64,000 nt of DNA from Labrenzia sp. VG12 (GTDB taxonomy: Bacteria; Pseudomonadota; Alphaproteobacteria; Rhizobiales; Stappiaceae), in contig NZ_CP022529.1 in NCBI RefSeq assembly GCF_002237595.1, positions 3,472,001-3,536,000 on the forward strand. The letters run 5' to 3'. The notes under the pieces were generated by a model. That model saw only the letters and a program-made list of their open reading frames with translations, was not told the DNA's origin and did no database searches. Position numbers and translations under genes: made by a program. Numbering within the stretch: the stretch's first letter is position 1; each line of letters begins with the position of its first letter. Below, piece by piece: positions 32,169 to 41,310 of this stretch.

Positions 32169-33977
32169 GTGGCAGACGCCCCTGTTTCAGACCGCAAGAC
32201 GGACACAAAGACCAATCGCCGTTCGTTAAAACCGCTGACGCGGCTGATCCCCTATCTTCAGAAACACAAGGGCATGGCCATCGGTGCACTGGTCGCCCTG
32301 TTCTCGGCCGCAATCATCACGCTGATCCTGCCGGCCGCCGTTCGCCGCATGATCGACTTTGGCTTTGGCGCCGACGACCCGGCGCTGGTGAATTCCTATT
32401 TCGCCGTCCTGATCGGCGTGGTCTGCGCCCTGGCAACGGCCAGTTCGATCCGCTACTTCCTGGTCATGTGGATCGGTGAGCGGGTTGTTGCCGAACTTCG
32501 CTCCGATGTCTTTGCCCACCTGACCCGGCTCAGCCCCGCCTTTTACGACAGCGCCAAGTCCGGCGAGATCCTGTCGCGCCTGACCGCCGATACGACCCAG
32601 ATCAAGTCAGCATTTGGCGCCAGCGCCTCCCAGGCGATGCGTAACCTGATCATGTTCGCCGGCGCCTCGGTGATGATGGTGGTCACCAGCCCGCGTCTCT
32701 CCGTGATCGTGCTGGCTGCCATTCCCGTCATTCTCGTTCCCATTCTCGGGTTTGGTCGTCAGGTTCGCAAACGCTCGCGCTTTGCCCAGGATACCCTGGC
32801 AGATGCCTCCGCCTATGCCGGCGAGATGCTGGGTTCGGTGAAAACCCTGCAGGCGTTCACGCATGAAGACAGAAGCGCCGGGCGCTACGGCGGCGCCGTC
32901 GAGGAGGCTTTCAAGGCTGCCCGCAAGGCCATCATGGCGCGCGCGGCATTGACCGGCTTTGCCATCATGGTGATCGGCGCCAGCATCGTTGCGGTCCTGT
33001 GGATCGGGGCCAGCGACGTGTTTTCCGGCCGCATCACAGGGGGGGAACTCAGCCAGTTCCTGCTCTACTCCATTCTCGCCGCCGGGTCGCTGGCAACGCT
33101 TTCCGAGGTCTGGGGCGAACTCTCCCAGGCCGCCGGTGCCGCTGAGCGCCTGTCGGAGCTTCTGGATGTGCAGTCGGAAATCCGCGCCCCCGCCAATCCG
33201 GTCAGCCTGCCGGAGAGCCCGCGCGGAGACATTGCCTTCGAAAACGTCTCCTTCGCCTATCAGAATGCGGAACACATGCCGGTGGTCCGGGATCTGGAGC
33301 TGACCATCGCGCCGGGAGAAACCGTTGCTGTCGTCGGTCCGTCCGGTGCCGGCAAGTCCACCTTGTTCAGCCTGCTGATGCGCTTTTACGACCCGGTTTC
33401 CGGGACGATCCGGCTCAATGGTGTAGGCCTGAGCGAGCTTGATCCGGAAGATCTGCGCCGACACATCGCCCTGGTGCCCCAGGACACAGCGATTTTCGGG
33501 GCCAGCATTGCCGAGAACATTGCCTATGGCAGGCCTGACGCCAGCCGGGAAGACGTGGTTGCAGCGGCACAGGCTGCCCTGGCCGCCCCCTTCATCGAGG
33601 CGATGGCGGATGGCTATGACACGATGGTCGGCGAGCGCGGTGTCACTCTCTCTGGTGGACAACGCCAGCGCATTGCCATTGCCCGCGCCGTCCTGAAAGA
33701 CGCTCCGGTCCTGCTCCTGGATGAAGCGACGAGCGCGCTTGACGCGGAGAGCGAACGGCTGGTGCAGCAGGCGCTCGACAAGCTGATGGAAGGCCGCACG
33801 ACGCTGGTGATTGCCCACCGTCTGGCAACGGTCCTGAAGGCCGACCGGATTGTGGTGATGGAAGACGGCCGCATCGTCGAAACCGGCACACATGCCGAGC
33901 TAACGGCCGCCGGCGGGCTCTACGCCAAGCTGGCCCGGCTGCAATTCGATGCCGAGCAGGAGGCTCTGGCGGGGTAG
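32169..33977 (+). CDS. ABC exporter, fused membrane and ATPase domains (MsbA/ABCB type)
   Basis: GTG 32169 is preferred because AGGAG lies 6 bp upstream; the open frame starts at TTG 32118. The 602-residue half-transporter has six membrane helices (~25-320) and a nucleotide-binding domain (~345-590) with Walker A GPSGAGKST, signature LSGGQRQRIAIARA, Walker B VLLLDEATSALD and H-loop VIAHRLATV. It would work as a homodimer exporting a lipid or hydrophobic compound. Divergent placement from rpmE is usual in related genomes. Confidence 0.92.
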   Translation: MADAPVSDRKTDTKTNRRSLKPLTRLIPYLQKHKGMAIGALVALFSAAIITLILPAAVRRMIDFGFGADDPALVNSYFAVLIGVVCALATASSIRYFLVMWIGERVVAELRSDVFAHLTRLSPAFYDSAKSGEILSRLTADTTQIKSAFGASASQAMRNLIMFAGASVMMVVTSPRLSVIVLAAIPVILVPILGFGRQVRKRSRFAQDTLADASAYAGEMLGSVKTLQAFTHEDRSAGRYGGAVEEAFKAARKAIMARAALTGFAIMVIGASIVAVLWIGASDVFSGRITGGELSQFLLYSILAAGSLATLSEVWGELSQAAGAAERLSELLDVQSEIRAPANPVSLPESPRGDIAFENVSFAYQNAEHMPVVRDLELTIAPGETVAVVGPSGAGKSTLFSLLMRFYDPVSGTIRLNGVGLSELDPEDLRRHIALVPQDTAIFGASIAENIAYGRPDASREDVVAAAQAALAAPFIEAMADGYDTMVGERGVTLSGGQRQRIAIARAVLKDAPVLLLDEATSALDAESERLVQQALDKLMEGRTTLVIAHRLATVLKADRIVVMEDGRIVETGTHAELTAAGGLYAKLARLQFDAEQEALAG

Positions 33978-34041
33978 CGCCGCGAGCGACAGGCGCACCT
34001 GGAACTGCCGATCCCGGAAAACGATTCTGTCGTCGAAAATA

Positions 34042-34071
34042 AAAAAGGGCGGCCTGCTGGCCGCCCTTTTT
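34042..34071. terminator. bidirectional terminator
   Basis: The 13-bp stem AAAAAGGGCGGCC / GGCCGCCCTTTTT (loop TGCT) lies between the convergent ABC exporter and SDR genes, with T-runs in both directions. Confidence 0.92.
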
Positions 34072-34105
34072 GATTCAATCCATCCGTGGAACGCTCTGGC
34101 TCCGA

Positions 34106-34897
34106 TCAAACGTCGTCCGGCACCGCAACGGTGTAGTTGAGCGGCATGCGTCCGCCATCTGCGAAGATTGTCTGGCCCGTGACATAGCCGGCATCGCTGG
34201 ACGCGAGGAATGCGGCAACCCCGGCGATTTCGGCCGGCTCGCCGATACGCAGCATCGGGGTGCGCGACATGATCCGGTTCTTGGCTGCCGGATCGGAATT
34301 CACCGAAGCCAGCATCTCCGTCATGATCGAGCCCGGGCCGATTGCGTTGACGCGAATGCCGTATTGGGCCAGCGACAGGGCCGCGGTCTTGGTCAGCTGG
34401 CTCATGCCACCCTTGGAAACGCAATAGGGCACCTGGTTCGGGATCGCCAGAACCGAGTTTACCGACGACATGTTGATGATGCAGCCGGGCTCACCGCCGC
34501 CCTGCACCTTCTCGACCATGTGCCGGGCAACCGCCTGGGCACACAGGAAGGCGCCTTTCAGGTTGATCGACAGCACCCGGTCGAAATCATCTTCTTCAAG
34601 TTCGAGGAAATCGGCGCCAACGACGATACCGGCATTGTTCACCAGGACGTCGATGTCGCCATAGGCGTTGAGCGTTTCGGCGACCAGGTTGCGCACATCG
34701 AGACGCTCGGCGACGTTGCAATGAATGTACATTGCCTCGCCCTGGGTCTTCAGATCTTCCGCAGCAGCTTCGCCGGCATCATCATCCACATCGGCAATCA
34801 CGACCTTTGCGCCATCGGCGACAAAACGCTTGGCGATGGCAAAGCCGATTCCACGGGCTGCGCCGGTAATGATGGCGACCTTATTCTCCAAAGACAC
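34106..34897 (-). CDS. short-chain dehydrogenase/reductase (SDR)
   Basis: GTG 34897 is chosen because GAGG precedes it and the protein then starts VSLENKVAIITGAARGIG. The 263-residue classical SDR has the cofactor loop TGAARGIG, NNAG at ~90, catalytic Ser in INMSSVNSV, and YCVSK (Tyr-x3-Lys). ADVDD after the second strand favours NAD(H) because of the Asp. The C-terminus GYVTGQTIFADGGRMPLNY is also typical. Substrate unknown. Monocistronic. Confidence 0.9.
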   Translation of the reverse strand: MSLENKVAIITGAARGIGFAIAKRFVADGAKVVIADVDDDAGEAAAEDLKTQGEAMYIHCNVAERLDVRNLVAETLNAYGDIDVLVNNAGIVVGADFLELEEDDFDRVLSINLKGAFLCAQAVARHMVEKVQGGGEPGCIINMSSVNSVLAIPNQVPYCVSKGGMSQLTKTAALSLAQYGIRVNAIGPGSIMTEMLASVNSDPAAKNRIMSRTPMLRIGEPAEIAGVAAFLASSDAGYVTGQTIFADGGRMPLNYTVAVPDDV

Positions 34898-35031
34898 GGA
34901 AACCTCACGGTTGCTAGTATTGTGACCAGCCGCGAAAAGACGCGGGCCGCGCTGCGGCGGCCCGACCTTAAGTGGCAAAATCAGCTCTGTCGATGGCCCT
35001 TCTCGGGCTCCAGCAACGTCACCTGGTTGTT

Positions 35032-36939
35032 TCAGGCGGAAATCCCGTGGGATTTCAAGGCGTCGCTGATCTCATCCAAAATTGCCGGATCATCAATCGT
35101 CGCCGGCATCTTGTAGCTTTCGCCATCCGCTATCTGACGCATCGTGCCGCGCAGGATCTTGCCGGAGCGGGTTTTCGGCAGCCGGTCGACCGTTATGGCG
35201 ATCTTGAACGCGGCGACCGGTCCGATCTTTTCGCGCACCAGCTTCACCAGCTCCTTCTCGATGTCGTCATGGGAGCGCTCGACACCGGCCTTCAGAACCA
35301 CAAAACCGCAGGGCAGCTGCCCCTTCAGCTTGTCGGCGATGCCGATCACCGCACATTCCGCCACATCCTGGTGTGTCGCCAGCACCTCTTCCATGCCACC
35401 GGTCGACAGACGGTGGCCGGCAACATTGATGATGTCGTCGGTGCGCGCCATGATCGACAGGTAACCATCGTCATCGATCACACCCGCATCGGCTGTCTTG
35501 TAGTAGCCGGGGAACTCGGCGAGGTAGGAATCGAAGAAACGCTTGTCCGCATTCCAGAGCGTCGGCAGACAGCCAGGCGGCATCGGCAGCTTGACCACGA
35601 TGTTGCCGAGCGTGTTGGCACCAAGCGGATGGCCCGCATCGTCCAGCACCTGAACGTCGTAGCCCGGCATCGGCACGGTCGGCGAACCGGGCTTCACCGG
35701 CAGCGATCCAAGCCCGAGCGGATTGCCCACGATGCACCAGCCGGTTTCCGTCTGCCACCAGTGGTCGATCACCGGCACCTGAAGCTGGTCGATGGCCCAG
35801 TTGACGGTTTCCGGATCGGCACGCTCACCGGCGAGGAACAGCGACCGGTACTGGGACAGATCGTATTTCTTGATGAGTTCTCCATTCGGATCTTCCTTGC
35901 GAATCGCGCGGAAGGCCGTCGGGGCGGTGAACAGGGAAACCACGTTATGGTCCGAAATCACCCGCCAGAACGTTCCGGCATCCGGCGTGCCGACGGGCTT
36001 GCCCTCGAACACGATCGTGGTGCAGCCATGCAGCAGCGGTGCATAGCAGATATAGGAATGTCCAACGACCCAGCCGACATCGGAGGCGGCCCAGAAGACC
36101 TCGCCCGGCTCGACGTCATAGAGGTTCTTCATGGTCCATTTGAGCGCGACCATGTGGCCGCCATTGTCGCGCACCACGCCTTTCGGCTGACCGGTCGTTC
36201 CGGACGTATAAAGAATGTAGAGCGGGTCGCTCGCCTTGACCGGCACCGGCGCAATCCGGCGCCCCGCGGCAACGGCATCTTCCACCAGCTTGCCAAGATC
36301 GTGGTCGCGGCCATCCAGAAGCTCTGCGACCTGTTCTTCCCGCTGGAAGACAAGGCAGCTTGAGGGCTTGTGGGCGGCCAGTTCGATTGCCTGGTCGAGC
36401 AGCGGCTTGTAGGCAATCACCCGGCCCGGCTCGAGACCACAGGAGGCTGCGATGATCGCCTTCGGGGCCGCGTCGTCGATCCGTGTTGCCAGTTCGTTGG
36501 CGGCAAAGCCGCCGAATACCACGGAGTGGATGACGCCAAGGCGGGCGCAGGCCAGCATCGCCATCACCGCTTGCGGGATCATCGGCATGTAGATGATCGC
36601 CCGGTCCCCCTTTTCGAGGCCCTGGTCGGCCAGGACGCAGGCCATGGCCTCGACCTCTTCCAGAAGCTCCGAATAGGTGTAGGTGGCTGTCTTGCCGGTG
36701 ATCGGGCTGTCATAGATCAGGGCAGGCTGACCCGGACGGCCACGCTCCACATGACGGTCAAGGCAGTTGTAACACGTGTTGCATTCCCAGTCGGGGAACC
36801 AGCGGCCGTATTGCCCCTCATCGGGATCGAACACCTTGTCGCCCGTCGACACCCAGTCGATCTCGTCCGCCGCCGACTTCCAGAACCCGAGCGGATCGTC
36901 CTTCCAGCCCTGATAGACCTCGTGATACCGGCTTGCCAT
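35032..36939 (-). CDS. prpE: propionyl-CoA synthetase
   Basis: Activates propionate to propionyl-CoA via an acyl-adenylate. The start at ATG 36939 follows GGGAGG, and the 635-residue length fits PrpE. ACS-family motifs are present: an N-terminal WVSTGDKVFDPDEGQYGRWFPDWECNTCYNCLDRHVERG, the phosphate loop YTSGTTGQPKG, WWQTETGW, and the C-terminal catalytic Lys in KTRSGKILRGTMRQIADG. The WECNTCYN start distinguishes the PrpE clade from acetyl-CoA synthetase. Propionyl-CoA is also an end product of valine/isoleucine breakdown through the bkd complex in this window. Confidence 0.9.
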   Translation of the reverse strand: MASRYHEVYQGWKDDPLGFWKSAADEIDWVSTGDKVFDPDEGQYGRWFPDWECNTCYNCLDRHVERGRPGQPALIYDSPITGKTATYTYSELLEEVEAMACVLADQGLEKGDRAIIYMPMIPQAVMAMLACARLGVIHSVVFGGFAANELATRIDDAAPKAIIAASCGLEPGRVIAYKPLLDQAIELAAHKPSSCLVFQREEQVAELLDGRDHDLGKLVEDAVAAGRRIAPVPVKASDPLYILYTSGTTGQPKGVVRDNGGHMVALKWTMKNLYDVEPGEVFWAASDVGWVVGHSYICYAPLLHGCTTIVFEGKPVGTPDAGTFWRVISDHNVVSLFTAPTAFRAIRKEDPNGELIKKYDLSQYRSLFLAGERADPETVNWAIDQLQVPVIDHWWQTETGWCIVGNPLGLGSLPVKPGSPTVPMPGYDVQVLDDAGHPLGANTLGNIVVKLPMPPGCLPTLWNADKRFFDSYLAEFPGYYKTADAGVIDDDGYLSIMARTDDIINVAGHRLSTGGMEEVLATHQDVAECAVIGIADKLKGQLPCGFVVLKAGVERSHDDIEKELVKLVREKIGPVAAFKIAITVDRLPKTRSGKILRGTMRQIADGESYKMPATIDDPAILDEISDALKSHGISA

Positions 36940-37128
36940 GATGTGTCCTCCCAAACGGCCGCCTGCGGGGGATCGCGATCCCCTGCTCTTTGGGCCTAGA
37001 GTGCTGTAAGGGCACCCAAAAAGGCAAGCCTAACCCTTTAGGCAATTAGACGGTCGGGACTTTACGTAAACCTTCTGGCGTGATTGTCTGCCCGCCCCTT
37101 CTGAATTTTCATCGCGATACTGCTGCCC

Positions 37129-37896
37129 ATGACCCCGATTGCCGATCCCTGGTTCTATGCTGCCGCCATTCCGGCGGTGTTTTTTGTCGGCTTGTCCAAG
37201 GGCGGCTTCGGCGGCACCTTCGCCATGCTCGGCGTGCCCATCATGTCTCTGGTGATTTCACCGCTCCAGGCCGCCGGTATCATGCTGCCGATCCTGATCG
37301 TCATGGATGTGGTGGCCCTGCTCGCCTACAAGGGCCGCGCGGACTGGAAATGCCTCGTCATCCTGCTGCCGGCCGCCGTCCTGGGGATCGGCATCGGCTG
37401 GGCAACGGCGGCCTATGTCAACGATGACTTCGTGCTGTTTCTGATCGGCGTGATGTCACTCGCCTTTGTCGCCGATTATGTCTTCAAGCAACGCAAGGCA
37501 ACCGGGGCTGCCAACCACAATCTGCCCAAGGGCACGTTCTGGGGAACCGTCGCCGGGTTCACCAGCTTCATCAGCCACACGGGCGGCCCTCCCTTCCAGA
37601 TGTACATGCTGCCGCTTCGCCTGGCACCCCTGCTGTTTGCCGGCACCGCCGTCATCTTTTTCGCAACCGTGAATGCGATCAAACTCGTGCCCTATTTCCT
37701 GCTCGGGCAGTTCGACACGACCAACCTGTCGACTTCGGTGACGCTGTTCCCGGTCGCGTTGATTGCCACCCTGGTCGGGGTCCAGCTGGTCAAGATCGTC
37801 AAGGCGGATACGTTTTATGCCATCATCTACATTTTCATGGGGCTGATCGGCGCAAAGCTTGCCTATGACGGCCTGATGGGCCTGCTGGCGGGATGA
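37129..37896 (+). CDS. TauE/SafE (TSUP) family membrane permease
   Basis: The 255-residue protein has about eight membrane helices. GLSKGGFGGTFAMLGVPIMSLVISPLQAAGIMLPILIVMD at the N-terminus and GTVAGFTSFISHTGGPPFQMYMLP in the middle are the two internal repeats of the TSUP family, whose members export sulfite, sulfoacetate or related anions. The substrate is not deducible. It lies divergent from prpE and 99 bp before the acyl-CoA synthetase. Confidence 0.88.
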   Translation: MTPIADPWFYAAAIPAVFFVGLSKGGFGGTFAMLGVPIMSLVISPLQAAGIMLPILIVMDVVALLAYKGRADWKCLVILLPAAVLGIGIGWATAAYVNDDFVLFLIGVMSLAFVADYVFKQRKATGAANHNLPKGTFWGTVAGFTSFISHTGGPPFQMYMLPLRLAPLLFAGTAVIFFATVNAIKLVPYFLLGQFDTTNLSTSVTLFPVALIATLVGVQLVKIVKADTFYAIIYIFMGLIGAKLAYDGLMGLLAG

Positions 37897-37995
37897 AAAA
37901 GTTGGTGTGACGCAAATTCGACGAGGCTAACCGCAAGGCGAATTGCACAGGAAATGGTTTCCGGTTTTCATGAGAAAAACGCCGGGAGGATGACC

Positions 37996-39630
37996 ATGGA
38001 CGCTGCTGCCAACCCGTTCACGCAGGGGCTTGAGAAAAACACGGCCAACTACGCTGCGCTGAGCCCGCTCAGCTTCCTTGCCCGAGCGGCAGATGTTTTT
38101 CCCGAAACCATCGCGATCGTCCATGGCAACCAGCGGACCGACTATCGCACCTTCTATGATCGTGCCCGCCGGCTTGCCTCGGCGTTGACCGGGCTTGGCG
38201 TCAGCAAGAACGATACGGTCAGCGTCATGCTGTCCAACGTGCCGCCGATGCTGGAGGCGCATTACGGCGTGCCGATGGCCGGTGCCGTGCTGCATTCGAT
38301 GAACACACGCCTGGACGCGGCCATCATTGCCTTCCAGCTGGATCACTCCGATTGCAAGGTGCTGATCACCGACCGGGAATACGCAACAGTGGTCAAGGAA
38401 GCCCTGTCTCTGGCATCCGTTTCGCCCACGGTGATCGACTATTCCGATCCGGAATTTCCCCAGGACGGCGAGCGTCTCGGAGAAATCGACTACGAGGCCT
38501 TTGTGCAATCGGGCGATCCGGAATTTGCCTGGGCCCTGCCGCAAGACGAATGGGACGCCATCACGCTCAACTATACATCCGGAACCACCGGCAACCCGAA
38601 AGGCGTGGTCTACCATCATCGCGGTGCCTATCTGCTGGCCCAGGCCAATGTCATCACCGCTTCAATGGCAAAACACCCCGTCTATCTGTGGACGCTGCCG
38701 ATGTTCCACTGCAATGGCTGGTGTTTTCCCTGGTCGCTGTCACTCGTCGCCGGCACGCATGTCTGCCTCAGATGGGTGCGGCCGAAAACCATGTGGGACC
38801 TGATTGCCGACGAGGATGTCACCCATCTCTGCGGCGCTCCGATCATCATGTCCACACTCCTGAACGCGGCCCCGGAAGACAAACGGGACCTGGACCGCGA
38901 GGTGGAATTCTTCACTGCGGCAGCACCGCCGCCGGAAAGCGTCCTGGCGGCCATGAAGACGGCCGGTTTCAACGTCACCCACCTCTATGGCCTGACGGAG
39001 GTCTACGGTCCGGCAGTCGTCAATGACTGGAAACGGGAATGGGACGCGCTTGCCTCCGATCAACAGGCCCAGAAAAAGGCACGCCAGGGCGTGCGGTACG
39101 TTGCCCTGGAGGACCTGACGGTGCTCGACCCGGAAACGCTGGAGCCGGTACCGGCAGATGGCGAGACCCTTGGCGAAGTCATGTTCCGCGGCAATGTTGT
39201 CATGAAAGGCTATCTGAAAAACCCGGAAGCAACCGACAAGGCCTTCAAGGGCGGCTGGTTCCATTCAGGCGACCTCGGGGTGCTTTACCCGGACGGATAT
39301 ATCCAGCTGAAGGACCGGTCCAAGGACATCATCATCTCTGGCGGGGAAAACATCTCCTCGATCGAGGTGGAGGAGGTTCTCTACAAACATGCCGATGTCA
39401 CGGCCGCCGCAGTGGTTGCCCGTCCGGACGAGAAATGGGGTGAGACCCCTTGCGCCTTTGTCGAGATGAAACCCGGATCGTCGGCCAGCGAAGCGGATCT
39501 GATCGCCTTCTGCCGCCACCATCTGGCCGGCTTCAAGGCCCCCAGGACCATCGTCTTCTGCGACCTGCCCAAGACATCCACCGGCAAGATCCAGAAATTC
39601 GCGCTCCGGGAACAGGCAAAGGCTCTCTAG
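37996..39630 (+). CDS. acyl-CoA synthetase (AMP-forming ligase)
   Basis: ATG 37996 follows GGGAGG by 6 bp; two upstream ATGs in frame are placed worse. The 544-residue adenylate-forming ligase has the phosphate loop LNYTSGTTGNPKGVVYHHRGAYL, A5 motif HLYGLTEVYGP, A7 WFHSGDLGVLYPDGYIQLKDRSKDIIISGGENISSIEVE, and the catalytic Lys in KTSTGKIQKF. The MFHCNGWCFPW segment marks the medium-chain/methylmercaptopropionate-like clade, to which the DMSP-pathway enzyme DmdB also belongs. The exact substrate cannot be fixed. Confidence 0.9.
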   Translation: MDAAANPFTQGLEKNTANYAALSPLSFLARAADVFPETIAIVHGNQRTDYRTFYDRARRLASALTGLGVSKNDTVSVMLSNVPPMLEAHYGVPMAGAVLHSMNTRLDAAIIAFQLDHSDCKVLITDREYATVVKEALSLASVSPTVIDYSDPEFPQDGERLGEIDYEAFVQSGDPEFAWALPQDEWDAITLNYTSGTTGNPKGVVYHHRGAYLLAQANVITASMAKHPVYLWTLPMFHCNGWCFPWSLSLVAGTHVCLRWVRPKTMWDLIADEDVTHLCGAPIIMSTLLNAAPEDKRDLDREVEFFTAAAPPPESVLAAMKTAGFNVTHLYGLTEVYGPAVVNDWKREWDALASDQQAQKKARQGVRYVALEDLTVLDPETLEPVPADGETLGEVMFRGNVVMKGYLKNPEATDKAFKGGWFHSGDLGVLYPDGYIQLKDRSKDIIISGGENISSIEVEEVLYKHADVTAAAVVARPDEKWGETPCAFVEMKPGSSASEADLIAFCRHHLAGFKAPRTIVFCDLPKTSTGKIQKFALREQAKAL

Positions 39631-39773
39631 ATTTTTCGAGAACGAGCAGACCCTCACCCGGAAAAAATCGTCATCCTGCAGCCCTCCTCAGGATAAGTAT
39701 AGTGGCTGGGCGCATGCTGCATTTTCGAAGCAACTCGATGCTTTCCCCTTATACGCACTATACAAATAAAACA

Positions 39774-39800
39774 AAAACGCCGCGCAAAGCGCGGCGTTTT
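39774..39800. terminator. bidirectional terminator
   Basis: The 12-bp stem AAAACGCCGCGC / GCGCGGCGTTTT (loop AAA) separates the acyl-CoA synthetase from the convergent DUF465 gene, with T4 on both strands. Confidence 0.9.
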
Positions 39801-39819
39801 GATTTTATGGCATGTCCGC

Positions 39820-39999
39820 CTAGTGGAGCGTTACATCTTGCCGTATTCGCTCGATCTCGTCCTTGATCTTGAGCTTTTGTCGTTTCATGTCAGCCAATTC
39901 CAGGGAGTCAGTACTCGGATGCAACAGAGCGTCTTCAATCCTGCGTTCCATTTCCGCGTGACGGCGCTCGAGTTCTGCGAGATGCGACTGCATTGACAT
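39820..39999 (-). CDS. YdcH-like DUF465 small protein
   Basis: A 59-residue frame with an excellent AGGAGG 9 bp before the ATG. It reads MSMQSHLAELERRHAEMERR, then IEDALLHPSTDSLELADMKR, then QKLKIKDEIERIRQDVTLH. This is the DUF465 pattern: an N-terminal helix, an acidic STDSLELADMKRQKLKIKDEI turn-helix, and a short tail. The family probably forms a small helical hairpin; its function is unknown. A second DUF465 gene, facing away, begins 450 bp to the right. Confidence 0.85.
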   Translation of the reverse strand: MSMQSHLAELERRHAEMERRIEDALLHPSTDSLELADMKRQKLKIKDEIERIRQDVTLH

Positions 40000-40450
40000 G
40001 GAAAAAACCTCCTGTCTGTTGGCTCAACATCTTCATCGTGCCACAGAAATTCCGGCCTTGTCGATTGCAGATTCCGCATACCTGAAGCGTTTCGCCGTCA
40101 AATAATGCATTCTGGCGACTATCCTTACGAAACCCTAAAAAGCGGCGTGGAATTAACCAGTTCAAAACTCACGAAAATTCCCCTTGAAAGATTTGCCAGT
40201 TCACAACTTTTCCCCGCGCGCTTTTTTCGCAGTTCCTTTCCGGCCGGACCATTTTCAACTGCAGCAATTTGCACGACAAATCCGGTGCTGATGCGTCTTG
40301 CCAAAGCCTTGCCCAGCCGTATTTCCGGATCGTCCCCAATGCCCTGAGGAGATCTGGCTGCAAATTCCGGACGCGCATCTGCCAAAGATGCTATCTTGCC
40401 CGAGTTCGGTGAAATGGATTAGGACTATCGTCCTGTTTTGGGGGACATGA
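40000..40450. other. 451-bp gap between two divergent DUF465 genes
   Basis: No convincing gene is present; the open frames here lack start signals and resemble no family. The stretch is less GC-rich than its neighbours at 40090-40220. A small AGGAC-TATC-GTCCT hairpin followed by TTTT sits at ~40423-40440, in the leader of the right-hand gene. Promoters for both DUF465 genes must lie here, but I cannot name them. Confidence 0.5.
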
Positions 40451-40657
40451 ATGGCGCAACAGGACAGTGAAACCTTGCGTATGGAACTGGCGCAGCTGCG
40501 GCAGGAGCATCGGGACCTTGACGTGGCCGTCGAAGCACTCGCGGCAACGTCCAACCACGACGTTCTGCAGCTGCAACGGTTGAAGAAGAAGAAGCTGATG
40601 ATCAAGGATCGGATCTCCGTTCTGGAAGACCAGCTGTTCCCGGACATCATCGCCTGA
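40451..40657 (+). CDS. YdcH-like DUF465 small protein (second copy)
   Basis: The 68-residue protein has ELAQLRQEHRDLDVAVEALAATSNHDVLQLQRLKKKKLMIKDRISVLEDQLFPDIIA, a full DUF465 match. It is two helices joined by a short turn, with the basic RLKKKKLMIKDRI that defines the family. It differs clearly from the copy at 39820, so the pair is old rather than a recent duplication. It lies 130 bp upstream of purE. Confidence 0.88.
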   Translation: MAQQDSETLRMELAQLRQEHRDLDVAVEALAATSNHDVLQLQRLKKKKLMIKDRISVLEDQLFPDIIA

Positions 40658-40787
40658 TTGCCACGCTCTGAGCGGCCTGGTCCTCTATTTCAAAAATTCC
40701 CCGTTTCCGGCGATTCGCGCTTGCGATGTGGCCGTTGCTGCCTATACTCCGCGGCTCTTCTGAGCCCGCCGGAACCTGGAGCGTGAA

Positions 40788-41276
40788 ATGGCACAAGCGG
40801 ATGTCGCAATCATCATGGGCAGTCAGTCGGACTGGCCGACAATGAAACACGCGGCGGATACGCTTGATCAGCTGGGGGTCAGCTACGAAGCGCGGATCGT
40901 CTCGGCCCACCGCACACCCGACCGCATGTATGAGTTTGCCAAAGGCGCCAAGGCGGAAGGGTTCAAGATCATCATCGCAGGCGCCGGCGGCGCTGCCCAC
41001 CTTCCTGGCATGACCGCCTCGCTGACACCGCTGCCCGTTTTCGGTGTTCCGGTCGAGAGCCGGGCGCTGTCCGGCGAAGACAGTCTTCTGTCCATTGTCC
41101 AGATGCCGGCAGGCATTCCCGTCGGCACGCTGGCAATCGGCAAGGCTGGTGCCACAAATGCAGCCCTTCTGGCCGCCGCCGTGCTCGGCCTGACGGATCA
41201 GGCCGTCGCCGACGCACTCGACACGTACCGATCGAACCGCACGGCTGCGGTGGCCGAGGCCCCGACCGACGACTGA
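40788..41276 (+). CDS. purE: N5-carboxyaminoimidazole ribonucleotide mutase
   Basis: Converts N5-CAIR to CAIR in purine synthesis. The 162-residue length and the motifs MGSQSDWPTMKHA, YEARIVSAHRTPDRMYEFA, AGAGGAAHLPGM and the GVPVESRALSGEDSLLSIVQMPAGIPVGTLAIG block are those of class I PurE. It precedes purK by 34 bp, and the two act in sequence. Confidence 0.95.
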   Translation: MAQADVAIIMGSQSDWPTMKHAADTLDQLGVSYEARIVSAHRTPDRMYEFAKGAKAEGFKIIIAGAGGAAHLPGMTASLTPLPVFGVPVESRALSGEDSLLSIVQMPAGIPVGTLAIGKAGATNAALLAAAVLGLTDQAVADALDTYRSNRTAAVAEAPTDD

Positions 41277-41310
41277 CCCCGTAAGACCGGCAATAACAGG
41301 ACCGTCCGAC

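Noticed and set aside
40105..40385. Overlapping plus and minus open frames in the DUF465 gap
   Set aside because: There is no ribosome binding site, no family similarity and no codon bias like the neighbours.
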